A stretch of 64,000 nucleotides of DNA from assembly GCF_905404315.1 (NCBI RefSeq), contig NC_066311.1, positions 62,001 to 126,000 on the forward strand, given 5' to 3'. Of this stretch, positions 12,030 through 26,169 are shown one piece after another. The notes below the pieces were generated by a model that saw only the letters and a list, made by a program, of their open reading frames with translations, was not told where the DNA came from and did not search any database. How positions within the stretch are numbered: position 1 is the first letter of the stretch; each line of letters starts with the position of its first letter. The DNA is from Leptidea sinapis (lineage: Eukaryota; Arthropoda; Insecta; Lepidoptera; Pieridae). The position numbers and the translations under genes are program-made.

Positions 12030-13970
12030 TAATTTTGTGCGGCAGCCTTTTTGGATTTCTAAAATGATAACAGAATTGATCTCTGCACCCTCGAGAACCT
12101 CGGACACGATATCAATATTGCTAAAATCATTATTTTGCACGGCGGCCATCTTGGATTTAAAAATGATCCCAAAATTGTTCTCTGCACCCTCGAAAACCTT
12201 GGATACGATACCCATAATGTTGTAATCATAATTTTGTGCGGCGATAATCTTGGATTTCACATATGATACCAAAATTGTTTTCTGCACCCTCGAGAACCTC
12301 GGACACGATATCAATATTGCTGAAAATATAATTGTTTGCGGCAGCCCTCTTGGATTTCAAAAATGATCACAGAATTGTTCAATGCACCCTCGAGAACCTC
12401 GGACACGATATCCATATTGGTAATATCATAATTTTGTGCGGCGGCCATCTTGTATTTGAAAAATGATCGCCAAATCGTTCTCTGAACCCTCGAGAATCTC
12501 GGGTACGATATCCATATTGCTGTAATCATAATTTTGTGCTGCGGCCATCTGAGATTTCAAACATGATCAGAAAATCGTTCTCTGCACCCACGAGAACCTC
12601 GGACACGATATACATATTTCTGAAAACATAATTGTGGGCGGCAGCCTTTTTGGATTTCAAAAATGATAACAGAATTGATCTCTCCACCCTCGAGAACCTC
12701 GGCCACGATATCCATATTGCTGAAATCATAATTTTGCACGGCGGCCATCTTGGATTTAAAAATGATCCCAAAATTGTTCGCTGCACCCTCGAAAACCTCG
12801 GATACGATACCCATAATGTTGTTATCATAATTTTGTGCGGTGGCCATCTTCGTTTTCAAAAATGGTACCAAAACCGTTCTCTACACCCTCGAGAACCTTG
12901 GACACGATATTCATATTGCTGAAAACATAATTGTGTGTGGCAGCCATCTCGGATTTCAAAAATTATCACAGAATTGTTCTCTGCTCCTTCCTTATCGAGC
13001 GTGCAGCGAACTCTATCCTCGGACACGATATCCATATTGCTGAAATAATAATTTTGTGCGGCAGCCATCTTGGATTTGAAAAATGATCACCAAATCGTTC
13101 TCTGCACCCTCGAGAACCTCGAATAAGATATCTATATTGCTGAAATCATAATTTTGTGCAATGGCCATCTTGGATTTGAAAAATGATCGACAAATCGTTC
13201 TCTTTACCCTCGAGAACCTCGGGTACGATATCCATATTGCTGAAATCATAATTTTATGCGGTGGCCATCTTGGATGTCAAATATGATCACAAAATCGTTC
13301 TCTGCACCCTCGAGAACCTCGGGTACGATATCCATATTGCTGAAATCATAATTTTGCACGGCGGCCATCTTGGATTTAAAAATGATCCCAAAATTGTTCT
13401 CTGCACCCTCGAAAACCTCGGATACGATACCCATAATGTTGTTATCATAATTTTGTGCGGTGGCCATCTTCGTTTTCAAAAATGGTACCAAAACCGTTCT
13501 CTACACCCTCGAGAACCTCGGACACGATATTCATATTGATGAAAACATAATTGTGTGTGGCAGCCATCTTGGATTTCAAAAATGATCACCAAATCGTTCT
13601 CTGCACCCTCTAGAACCTCGGGTACGATATTCATATTGCTGAAATCATAATTTTATGCGGCGGCCATCTTGGATTTGAAAAATGATCACCAAATCGTTCT
13701 CTTCACCCTCGAGAACCTCGGGTACGATATCCATATTGCTGAAATAATAACTTTGTGCGGCGTTCATCTTGGATTTCAAACATGATCACAAAATCGTTCT
13801 CTGCACCCTCGAGAACCTCGAATACGATACCCATAATGTTGTCATCATAATTTTGCGCGGCGGCCATCATGGATTTCAAAAATGATCCCAAACTCATTCT
13901 CTGCACCCTCGAGAATCTCGGACAGGATATCCATATTGTTGTCATCATAATTTTGTGCGGTGGCCATCTT
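12030..13970. repeat. Copy of 6490-8430 (offset 5540)
   Basis: Nineteen or so monomers in the same order as the partner, including the GAATAAGATATC variant and the H2 hairpin at 12,977. The match continues with lower identity to about 14,170, where a second H2 hairpin (14,097) is followed 121 bp later by an H1 hairpin (14,218). Confidence 0.87.
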
Positions 13971-14179
13971 CGTTTTCAAAAATGGTACCAAAACCGTTCT
14001 CTACACCCTCGAGAACCTTGGACACGATATTCATATTGCTGAAAACATAATTGTGTGTGGCAGCCATCTCGGATTTCAAAAATTATCACAGAATTGTTCT
14101 CTGCTCCTTCCTTATCGAGCGTGCAGCGAACTCTATCCTCGGACACGATATCCATATTGCTGAAATAATAATTTTGTGC

Positions 14180-17100
14180 GGCAGCCATTTTGGATTTCAA
14201 AAATGATCACAGAATTGTTCTCTGCTCCCTCGTTCTCGAGGGTGCAGAGAACTCTATCCTCGGACACGATATCCATATTGCTGAAATCATAATTTTGTGC
14301 GGCGGCAATCTTGGATTTCATATATGATCACAAAATTGTTCTTCGCACCCTCGAAAACCTCGGATACGATAGCCATATTTTTGTGATCATAATATTGCAC
14401 GGCGGCCATCTCGGATTTAAAAATGATCCCAAAATTGTTTTCTGCACCCTCGAGAACCTCGGACACTATATCCATATTGCTGAAAATATATTTGTTTGCG
14501 GCAGCCCTCTTGGATTTCAAAAATGATCACAGAATTGTTCACTGCACCCTCGAGAACCTCGGACACGATATCCATATTGCTAAAATCATAATTTTGTGCG
14601 GCGGCCATCTTGGATTTGAAAAATGATCGCAAAATTGTTCTCTGAACCCTCGAGAATCTTGGGTACGATATCCATATTGCTGAAATCATAATTTTTGTGC
14701 GGCGGCCATCTGAGATTTCAAAAATGATCAGAAAATCGTTCTCTGCACCCACGAGAACCTCGGACACGATATACATATTGCTGAAAACATAATTTTGTGC
14801 GGCGGCTATCTTGGATTTGAAAAATGATCACCAAATAGTTCTCTGCACCCTCTAGAACCTCGGGTACGATATTCATATTGCTGAAATCATAATTTTATCC
14901 GGCGGCCATCTTGGATTTGAAAAATGATCACCAAATCGTTCTCTTCACCCTCGAGAACCTCGGGTACGATATCCATATTGCTGAAATAATAACTTTGTGC
15001 GGCGTTCATCTTGGATTTAAAAATGATCCCAAAATTGTTCTCTGCACCCTCGAAAACCTCGGATACGATACCCATAATGTTGTTATCATAATTTTGTGCG
15101 GTGGCCATCTTCGTTTTCAAAAATGGTACCAAAACCGTTCTCTACACCCTCGAGAACCTCGGACACGATATTCATATTGCTGAAAACATAATTGTGTGTG
15201 GCAGCCATCTTGGATTTCAAAAATGATCACAGAATTATTCTCTGCTCCCTTGTTCTCGAGGGTGCAGAGAATTCTATCCTCGGACACGATATCCATATTG
15301 CTGAAAACATAATTTTGTGCGGCGGCCATCTTGGATTTGAAAAATGATCACCAAATCGTACTCTGCACCCTCTAGAACCTCGGGTACGATATTCATATTG
15401 CTGAAATCATAATTTTAAGCGTCGGCCATCTTGGATTTGAAAAATGATCACCAAATCGTTCTCTTCACCCTCGAGAACCTCGGGTACGATATCCATATTG
15501 CTGAAATAATAACTTTGTGCGGCGTTCATCTTGGATTTCAAACATGATCACAAAATCGTTCTCTGCACCCTCGAGAACCTCGAATACGATACCCATAATG
15601 TTGTCATCATAATTTTGCGCGGCGGCCATCATGGATTTCAAAAATGATCCCAAACTCATTCTCTGCACCCTCGAGAATCTCGGACAGGATATCCATATTG
15701 TTGTCATCATAATTTTGTGCGGCCGCCATCTTCGTTTTTAAAAATGATACCAAAAGCGTTCTCTATACCATTGAGAACCTCGGACACGATATTCATATTG
15801 CTGAAAACATAATTGTGTGTGGCAGCCATTTTGGATTTCAAAAATGATCACAGAATTGTTCTCTGCTCCCTCGTTCTCGAGGGTGCAGAGAACTCTATCC
15901 TCGGACACGATATCCATATTGCTGAAATCATAATTTTGTGCGGCGGCAATCTTGGATTTCATATATGATCACAAAATTGTTCTTCGCACCCTCGAAAACC
16001 TCGGATACGATAGCCATATTTTTGTGATCATAATATTGCACGGCGGCCATCTCGGATTTAAAAATGATCTCAAAATTGTTTTCTGCACCCTCGAGAACCT
16101 CGGACACGATATCCATATTGCTGAAAATATATTTGTTTGCGGCAGCCCTCTTGGATTTCAAAAATGATCACAGAATTGTTCACTGCACCCTCGAGAACCT
16201 CGGACACGATATCCATATTGCTTAAATCATAATTTTGTGCAGCGGCCATCTTGGATTTGAAAAATGATCGCCAAATCGTTCTCTGAACCCTCGAGAATCT
16301 CGGGTACGATATCCATATTGCTGAAATAATAACTTTGTGCGGCGTTCATCTTGGATTTAAAAATGATCCCAAAATTGTTCTCTGCACCCTCGAAAACCTC
16401 GGATACGATACCCATAATGTTGTTATCATAATTTTGTGCGGTGGCCATCTTCGTTTTCAAAAATGTTACCAAAACCGTTCTCTACACCCTCGAGAACCTC
16501 GGACACGATATTCATATTGCTGAAAACATAATTGTGTGTGGCAGCCATCTTGGATTTCAAAAATGATCACAGAATTGTTCTCTGCTCCCTCGTTCTCGAG
16601 GGTGCAGAGAACTCTATCCTCGGACACGATATCCATATTGCTGAAAACATAATTTTGTGCGGCGGCCATCTTTTATTTGAAAAATGATCACCAAATAGTT
16701 CTCTGCACCCTCTAGAACCTCGGGTACGATATTCATATTGCTGAAATCATAATTTTATGCGGCGGCCATCTTGGATTTGAAAAATGATCACCAAATCGTT
16801 CTCTTCACCCTCGAGAATCTCGGGTACGATATCCATATTGCTGAAATAATAACTTTGTGCGGCGTTCATCTTGGATTTAAAAATGATCCCAAAATTGTTC
16901 TCTGCACCCTCGAAAACCTCGGATACGATACCCATAATGTTGTTATCATAATTTTGTGCGGTGGCCATCTTCGTTTTCAAAAATGGTACCAAAACCGTTC
17001 TCTACACCCTCGAGAACCTCGGACACGATATTCATATTGCTGAAAACATAATTGTGTGTGGCAGCCATCTTGGATTTCAAAAATGATCACAGAATTGTTC

Positions 17101-18650
17101 TCTGCTCCCTCGTTCTCGAGGGTGCAGAGAACTCTATCCTCGGACACGATATCCATATTGCTGAAAACATAATTTTGTGCGGCGGCCATCTTGGATTTGA
17201 AAAATGATCACCAAATCGTTCTCTGCACCCTCTAGAACCGCGGGTACGATATTCATATTGCTGAAATCATAATTTTATGCGGCGGCCATCTTGGATTTGA
17301 AAAATGATCACCAAATCGTTCTCTTCACCCTCGAGAACCTCGGGTACGATATCCATATTGCTGAAATAATAACTTTGTGCGGCGTTCATCTTGGATTTCA
17401 AACATGATCACAAAATCGTTCTCTGCACCCTCGAGAACCTCGAATACGATACCCATAATGTTGTAATCATAATTTTGTGCGGCGACAATCTTGGATTTCA
17501 CATATGATCCCAAAATTGTTTTCTGCACCCTCGAGAACCTCGGACACGATATCAATATTGCTGAAAATATAATTGTTTGCGGCAGCCCTCTTGGATTTCA
17601 AAAATGATCACAGAATTGTTCAATGCACCCTCGAGAACCTCGGACACGATATCCATATTGCTAATATCATAATTTTGTGCGGCGGCCATCTTGTATTTGA
17701 AAAATGATCACCAAATCGTTCTCTGCACCCTCGAGAACCTCGGGTACGATATCCATATTGCTGAAAATATATTTGTTTGCGGCAGCCCTCTTGGATTTCA
17801 AAAATGATCACAGAATTGTTCACTGCACCCTCGAGAACCTCGGACACGATATCCAAATTGCTAAAATCATAATTTTGTGCGGCGGCCATCTTGGATTTGA
17901 AAAATGATCGCCAAATTGTTCTCTGAACCCTCGAGAATCTCGGGTACGATATCCATATTGATGAAATCATAAATTTTGTGCGGCGGCCATCTGAGATTTC
18001 AAAAATGATTACCAAATCGTTCTCTGCACCTACAAGAACCTCGGACACGATATCCATATTGCTGAAAACATAATTGTGTGCGGCAGCCTTTTTGGATTTC
18101 TAAAATGATAACAGAATTGATCTCTGCACCCTCGAGAACCTCGGACACGATATCAATATTGCTAAAATCATTATTTTGCACGGCGGCCATCTTGGATTTA
18201 AAAATGATCCCAAAATTGTTCTCTGCACCCTCGAAAACCTCGGATACGATACCCATAATGTTGTAATAATAATTTTGTGCGGCGACAATCTTGGATTTCA
18301 CATATGATCCCAAAATTGTTTTCTGCACCCTCGAGAACCTCGGACACGATATCAATATTGCTGAAAATATAATTGTTTGCGGCAGCCCTCTTGGATTTCA
18401 AAAATGATCACAGAATTGTTCAATGCACCCTCGAGAACCTCGGACACGATATCCATATTGCTAATATCATAATTTTGTGCGACGGCCATCTTGTATTTGA
18501 AAAATGATCGCCAAATCGTTCTCTGAACCCTCGAGAATCTCGGGTACGATATCCATATTGCTGTAATCATAATTTTGTGCTGCGGCCATCTGAGATTTCA
18601 AAAATGATCAGAAAATCGTTCTCTGCACCCACGAGAACCTCGGACACGAT
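14180..18650. repeat. 4.47-kb block, older copy of the 4501-bp unit
   Basis: This matches 26,218-30,688 at an offset of 12,038 bp with only scattered substitutions, and therefore also the second tandem copy at 30,671-35,171. It carries five H1 hairpins at 14,218, 15,238, 15,859, 16,578 and 17,098 with spacings of 1020, 621, 719 and 520 bp, the same spacing series as both other copies. That series is a fingerprint of this block. Confidence 0.88.
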
Positions 18651-21600
18651 ATACATATTTCTGAAAACATAATTGTGGGCGGCATCCTTTTTGGATTTCA
18701 AAAATGATAACAGAATTGATCTCTCCACCCTCGAGAACCTCGGCCACGATATCCATATTGCTGAAATCATAATTTTGCACGGCGGCCATCTTGGATTTAA
18801 AAATGATCCCAAAATTGTTCGCTGCACCCTCGAAAACCTCGGATACGATACCCATAATGTTGTTATCATAATTTTGTGCGGTGGCCATCTTCTTTTTCAA
18901 AAATGGTACCAAAACCGTTCTCTACACCCTCGAGAACCTTGGACACGATATTCATATTGCTGAAAACATAATTGTGTGTGGCAGCCATCTCGGATTTCAA
19001 AAATTATCACAGAATTGTTCTCTGCTCCTTCCTTATCGAGGGTGCAGCGAACTCTATCCTCGGACACGATATCCATATTGCTGAAATCATAATTTTGTGC
19101 GGCAGCCATCTTGGATTTGAAAAATGATCACCAAATCGTTCTCTGCACCCTCGAGAACCTCGAATACGATATCCATATTGCTGAAATCATAATTTTGTGC
19201 AATGGCCATCTTGGATTTGAAAAATGATCACCAAATCGTTCTCTTTACCCTCGAGAACCTCGGGTACGATATCCATATTGCTGAAATCATAATTTTATGC
19301 GGTGGCCATCTTGGATGTCAAATATGATCACAAAATCGTTCTCTGCACCCTCGAGAACCTCGGGTACGATATCCATATTGCTGAAATCATAATTTTGCAC
19401 GGCGGCCATCTTGGATTTAAAAATGATCCCAAAATTGTTCTCTGCACCTTCGAAAACGTCGGATACGATACCCATAATGATGTTATCATAATTTTGTGCG
19501 GTGGCCATCTTCGTTTTCAAAAATGGTACCAAAATCGTTCTCTACACCATTGAGAACCTCGGACACGATATTCATATTGCTGAAAACATAACTGTGTGTG
19601 GCAGCCATTTTGGATTTCAAAAATGATCACAGAATTGTTCTCTGCTCCCTCGTTCTCGAGGGTGCAGAGAACTCTATCCTCGGACACGATATCCATATTG
19701 CTGAAATCATAATTTTGTGCGGCGGCAATCTTGGATTTCATATATGATCACAAAATTGTTCTTCGCACCCTCGAAAACCTCGGATACGATAGCCATATTT
19801 TTGTGATCATAATATTGCACGGCGGCCATCTCGGATTTAAAAATGATCCCAAAATTGTTTTCTGCACCCTCGAGAACCTCGGACACGATATCCATATTGC
19901 TGAAAATATATTTGTTTGCGGCAGCCCTCTTGGATTTCAAAAATGATCACAGAATTGTTCACTGCACCCTCGAGAACCTCGGACACGATATCCAAATTGC
20001 TAAAATCATAATTTTGTGCGGCGGCCATCTTGGATTTGAAAAATGATCGCCAAATTGTTCTCTGAACCCTCGAGAATCTCGGGTACGATATCCATATTGA
20101 TGAAATCATAAATTTTGTGCGGCGGCCATCTGAGATTTCAAAAATGATTACCAAATCGTTCTCTGCACCTACAAGAACCTCGGACACGATATCCATATTG
20201 CTGAAAACATAATTGTGTGCGGCAGCCTTTTTGGATTTCTAAAATGATAACAGAATTGATCTCTGCACCCTCGAGAACCTCGGGCACGATATCAATATTG
20301 CTAAAATCATTATTTTGCACGGCGGCCATCTTGGATTTAAAAATGATCCCAAAATTGTTCTCTGCACCCTCGAAAACCTCGGATACGAATCCCATAATGT
20401 TGTAATCATAATTTTGTGCTGCGACAATCTTGGATTTCACATATGATCCCAAAATTGTTTTCTGCACCCTCGAGAACCTCGGACACGATATCAATATTGC
20501 TGAAAATATAATTGTTTGCGGCAGCCCTCTTGGATTTCAAAAATGATCACAGAATTGTTCAATGCACCCTCGAGAACCTCGGACACGATATCCATATTGC
20601 TAATATCATAATTTTGTGCGGCGGCCATCTTGTATTTGAAAAATGATCGCCAAATCGTTCTCTGAACCCTCGAGAATCTCGGGTACGATATCCATATTGC
20701 TGTAATCATAATTTTGTGCTGCGGCCATCTGAGATTTCAAAAATGATCAGAAAATCGTTCTCTGCACCCACGAGAACCTCGGACACGATATACATATTTC
20801 TGAAAACATAATTGTGTGTGGCAGCCATCTCGGATTTCAAAAATTATCACAGAATTGTTCTCTGCTCCTTCCTTATCGAGCGTGCAGCGAACTCTATCCT
20901 CGGACACGATATCCATATTGCTGAAATAATAATTTTGTGCGGCAGCCATCTTGGATTTGAAAAATGATCACCAAATCGTTCTCTGCACCCTCGAGAAACT
21001 CGAATACGATATCTATATTGCTGAAATCATAATTTTGTGCAATGGCCATCTTGGATTTGAAAAATGATCACCAAATCGTTCTCTTTACCCTCGAGAACCT
21101 CGGGTACGATATCCATATTGCTGAAATCATAATTTTATGCGGTGGCCATCTTGGATGTCAAATATGATCACAAAATCGTTCTCTGCACCCTCGAGAACCT
21201 CGGGTACGATATCCATATTGCTGAAATCATAATTTTGCACGGCGGCCATCTTGGATTTAAAACTGATCCCAAAATTGTTCTCTGCACCCTCGAAAACCTC
21301 GGATACGATACCCATAATGTTGTTATCATAATTTTGTGCGGTGGCCATCTTCGTTTTCAAAAATGGTACCAAAACCGTTCTCTACACCCTCGAGAACCTC
21401 GGACACGATATCCATATTGCTGAAAACATAATTGTGTGTGGCAGCCATCTTGGATTTCAAAAATGATCACCAAATCGTTCTCTGCACCCTCTAGAACCTC
21501 GGGTACGATATTCATATTGCTGAAATCATAATTTTATGCGGCGGCCATATTGGATTTGAAAAATGATCACCAAATCGTTCTCTTCACCCTCGAGAACCTC

Positions 21601-21741
21601 GGGTACGATATCCATATTGCTGAAATAATAACTTTGTGCGGCGTTCATCTTGGATTTCAAACATGATCACAAAATCGTTCTCTGCACCCTCGAGAACCTC
21701 GAATACGATACCCATAATGTTGTTCTCATAATTTTGCGCGG
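18583..21741. repeat. 3159-bp tandem unit, copy 1
   Basis: About 31 monomers with three hairpins (H2 19,018, H1 19,638, H2 20,858). The next 3159 bp repeat it. The length fits 31 x 100 plus three 21-bp insertions minus a few single-base losses. Differences noticed between the copies include AACGTCGG against AACCTCGG near 19,457, GCGGCAGCC against GCAGCAGCC near 20,220, GAAACTCG against GAACCTCG near 20,998, and GATATCCAT against GATATTCAT near 21,410. Confidence 0.92.
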
Positions 21742-24700
21742 CGGCCATCTGAGATTTCAAAAATGATCAGAAAATCGTTCTCTGCACCCACGAGAACCTC
21801 GGACACGATATACATATTTCTGAAAACATAATTGTGGGCGGCATCCTTTTTGGATTTCAAAAATGATAACAGAATTGATCTCTCCACCCTCGAGAACCTC
21901 GGCCACGATATCCATATTGCTGAAATCATAATTTTGCACGGCGGCCATCTTGGATTTAAAAATGATCCCAAAATTGTTCGCTGCACCCTCGAAAACCTCG
22001 GATACGATACCCATAATGTTGTTATCATAATTTTGTGCGGTGGCCATCTTCTTTTTCAAAAATGGTACCAAAACCGTTCTCTACACCCTCGAGAACCTTG
22101 GACACGATATTCATATTGCTGAAAACATAATTGTGTGTGGCAGCCATCTCGGATTTCAAAAATTATCACAGAATTGTTCTCTGCTCCTTCCTTATCGAGG
22201 GTGCAGCGAACTCTATCCTCGGACACGATATCCATATTGCTGAAATCATAATTTTGTGCGGCAGCCATCTTGGATTTGAAAAATGATCACCAAATCGTTC
22301 TCTGCACCCTCGAGAACCTCGAATACGATATCCATATTGCTGAAATCATAATTTTGTGCAATGGCCATCTTGGATTTGAAAAATGATCACCAAATCGTTC
22401 TCTTTACCCTCGAGAACCTCGGGTACGATATCCATATTGCTGAAATCATAATTTTATGCGGTGGCCATCTTGGATGTCAAATATGATCACAAAATCGTTC
22501 TCTGCACCCTCGAGAACCTCGGGTACGATATCCATATTGCTGAAATCATAATTTTGCACGGCGGCCATCTTGGATTTAAAAATGATCCCAAAATTGTTCT
22601 CTGCACCTTCGAAAACCTCGGATACGATACCCATAATGATGTTATCATAATTTTGTGCGGTGGCCATCTTCGTTTTCAAAAATGGTACCAAAATCGTTCT
22701 CTACACCATTGAGAACCTCGGACACGATATTCATATTGCTGAAAACATAACTGTGTGTGGCAGCCATTTTGGATTTCAAAAATGATCACAGAATTGTTCT
22801 CTGCTCCCTCGTTCTCGAGGGTGCAGAGAACTCTATCCTCGGACACGATATCCATATTGCTGAAATCATAATTTTGTGCGGCGGCAATCTTGGATTTCAT
22901 ATATGATCACAAAATTGTTCTTCGCACCCTCGAAAACCTCGGATACGATAGCCATATTTTTGTGATCATAATATTGCACGGCGGCCATCTCGGATTTAAA
23001 AATGATCCCAAAATTGTTTTCTGCACCCTCGAGAACCTCGGACACGATATCCATATTGCTGAAAATATATTTGTTTGCGGCAGCCCTCTTGGATTTCAAA
23101 AATGATCACAGAATTGTTCACTGCACCCTCGAGAACCTCGGACACGATATCCAAATTGCTAAAATCATAATTTTGTGCGGCGGCCATCTTGGATTTGAAA
23201 AATGATCGCCAAATTGTTCTCTGAACCCTCGAGAATCTCGGGTACGATATCCATATTGATGAAATCATAAATTTTGTGCGGCGGCCATCTGAGATTTCAA
23301 AAATGATTACCAAATCGTTCTCTGCACCTACAAGAACCTCGGACACGATATCCATATTGCTGAAAACATAATTGTGTGCAGCAGCCTTTTTGGATTTCTA
23401 AAATGATAACAGAATTGATCTCTGCACCCTCGAGAACCTCGGGCACGATATCAATATTGCTAAAATCATTATTTTGCACGGCGGCCATCTTGGATTTAAA
23501 AATGATCCCAAAATTGTTCTCTGCACCCTCGAAAACCTCGGATACGAATCCCATAATGTTGTAATCATAATTTTGTGCTGCGACAATCTTGGATTTCACA
23601 TATGATCCCAAAATTGTTTTCTGCACCCTCGAGAACCTCGGACACGATATCAATATTGCTGAAAATATAATTGTTTGCGGCAGCCCTCTTGGATTTCAAA
23701 AATGATCACAGAATTGTTCAATGCACCCTCGAGAACCTCGGACACGATATCCATATTGCTAATATCATAATTTTGTGCGGCGGCCATCTTGTATTTGAAA
23801 AATGATCGCCAAATCGTTCTCTGAACCCTCGAGAATCTCGGGTACGATATCCATATTGCTGTAATCATAATTTTGTGCTGCGGCCATCTGAGATTTCAAA
23901 AATGATCAGAAAATCGTTCTCTGCACCCACGAGAACCTCGGACACGATATACATATTTCTGAAAACATAATTGTGTGTGGCAGCCATCTCGGATTTCAAA
24001 AATTATCACAGAATTGTTCTCTGCTCCTTCCTTATCGAGCGTGCAGCGAACTCTATCCTCGGACACGATATCCATATTGCTGAAATAATAATTTTGTGCG
24101 GCAGCCATCTTGGATTTGAAAAATGATCACCAAATCGTTCTCTGCACCCTCGAGAACCTCGAATACGATATCTATATTGCTGAAATCATAATTTGATGCA
24201 ATGGCCATCTTGGATTTGAAAAATGATCACCAAATCGTTCTCTTTACCCTCGAGAACCTCGGGTACGATATCCATATTGCTGAAATCATAATTTTATGCG
24301 GTGGCCATCTTGGATGTCAAATATGATCACAAAATCGTTCTCTGCACCCTCGAGAACCTCGGGTACGATATCCATATTGCTGAAATCATAATTTTGCACG
24401 GCGGCCATCTTGGATTTAAAACTGATCCCAAAATTGTTCTCTGCACCCTCGAAAACCTCGGATACGATACCCATAATGTTGTTATCATAATTTTGTGCGG
24501 TGGCCATCTTCGTTTTCAAAAATGGTACCAAAACCGTTCTCTACACCCTCGAGAACCTCGGACACGATATTCATATTGCTGAAAACATAATTGTGTGTGG
24601 CAGCCATCTTGGATTTCAAAAATGATCACCAAATCGTTCTCTGCACCCTCTAGAACCTCGGGTACGATATTCATATTGCTGAAATCATAATTTTATGCGG

Positions 24701-24900
24701 CGGCCATCTTGGATTTGAAAAATGATCACCAAATCGTTCTCTTCACCCTCGAGAACCTCGGGTACGATATCCATATTGCTGAAATAATAACTTTGTGCGG
24801 CGTTCATCTTGGATTTCAAACATGATCACAAAATCGTTCTCTGCACCCTCGAGAACCTCGAATACGATACCCATAATGTTGTCATCATAATTTTGCGCGG
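21742..24900. repeat. 3159-bp tandem unit, copy 2
   Basis: Direct repeat of the preceding unit with about seven or more substitutions that I noticed, so well under 1% divergence by eye. Hairpins are at 22,177, 22,797 and 24,017. Both joins fall in the CGGCCATC part of a monomer, so the exchange kept the 100-bp register. Confidence 0.92.
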
Positions 24901-26169
24901 CGGCCATCATGGATTTCAAAAATGATCCCAAACTCATTCTCTGCACCCTCGAGAATCTCGGACAGGATATCCATATTGTTGTCATCATAATTTTGTGCGG
25001 TGGCCATCTTCGTTTTCAAAAATGGTACCAAAACCGTTCTCTACACCCTCGAGAACCTTGGACACGATATTCATATTGCTGAAAACATAATTGTGTGTGG
25101 CAGCCATTTTGGATTTCAAAAATGATCACAGAATTGTTCTCTGCTCCCTCGTTCTCGAGGGTGCAGAGAACTCTATCCTCGGACACGATATCCATATTGC
25201 TGAAATCATAATTTTGTGCGGCGGCAATCTTGGATTTCATATATGATCACAAAATTGTTCTTCGCACCCTCGAAAACCTCGGATACGATAGCCATATTTT
25301 TGTGATCATAATATTGCACGGCGGCCATCTCGGATTTAAAAATGATCCCAAAATTGTTTTCTGCACCCTCGAGAACCTCGGACACGATATCCATATTGCT
25401 GAAAATATATTTGTTTGCGGCAGCCCTCTTGGATTTCAAAAATGATCACAGAATTGTTCACTGCACCCTCGAGAACCTCGGGTACGATATCCATATTGCT
25501 GAAATAATAACTTTGTGCGGCGTTCATCTTGGATTTAAAAATGATCCCAAAATTGTTCTCTGCACCCTCGAAAACCTCGGATACGATACCCATATTGTTG
25601 TTATCATAATTTTGTGCGGTGGCCATCTTCGTTTTCAAAAATGGTACCAAAACCGTTCTCTACACCCTCGAGAACCTCGGACACGATATTCATATTGCTG
25701 AAAACATAATTGTGTGTGGCAGCCATCTTGGATTTCAAAAATGATCACCAAATCGTTCTCTGCACCCTCTAGAACCTCGGGTACGATATTCATATTGCTG
25801 AAATCATAATTTTATGCGGCGGCCATCTTGGATTTGAAAAATGATCACCAAATCGTTCTCTTCACCCTCGAGAACCTCGGGTACGATATCCATATTGCTG
25901 AAATAATAACTTTGTGCGGCGTTCATCTTGGATTTCAAACATGATCACAAAATCGTTCTCTGCACCCTCGAGAACCTCGAATACGATACCCATAATGTTG
26001 TTCTCATAATTTTGCGCGGCGGCCATCATGGATTTCAAAAATGATCCCAAACTCATTCTCTGCACCCTCGAGAATCTCGGACAGGATATCCATATTGTTG
26101 TCATCATAATTTTGTGCGGCCGCCATCTTCGTTTTTAAAAATGATACCAAAATCGTTCTCTACACCATT
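24901..26169. repeat. Domain A monomers matching 8321-9180 and the 15-kb region
   Basis: To about 25,740 this follows 7440-9180 (offset 16,580, then 16,560 bp). It then repeats the TCTAGA, ATAATAACTTTG, CATCATGGATTTC and CACCATTGAGAACC units that precede each large block. The H1 hairpin at 25,137 is inside. Nothing but satellite is present. Confidence 0.82.
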
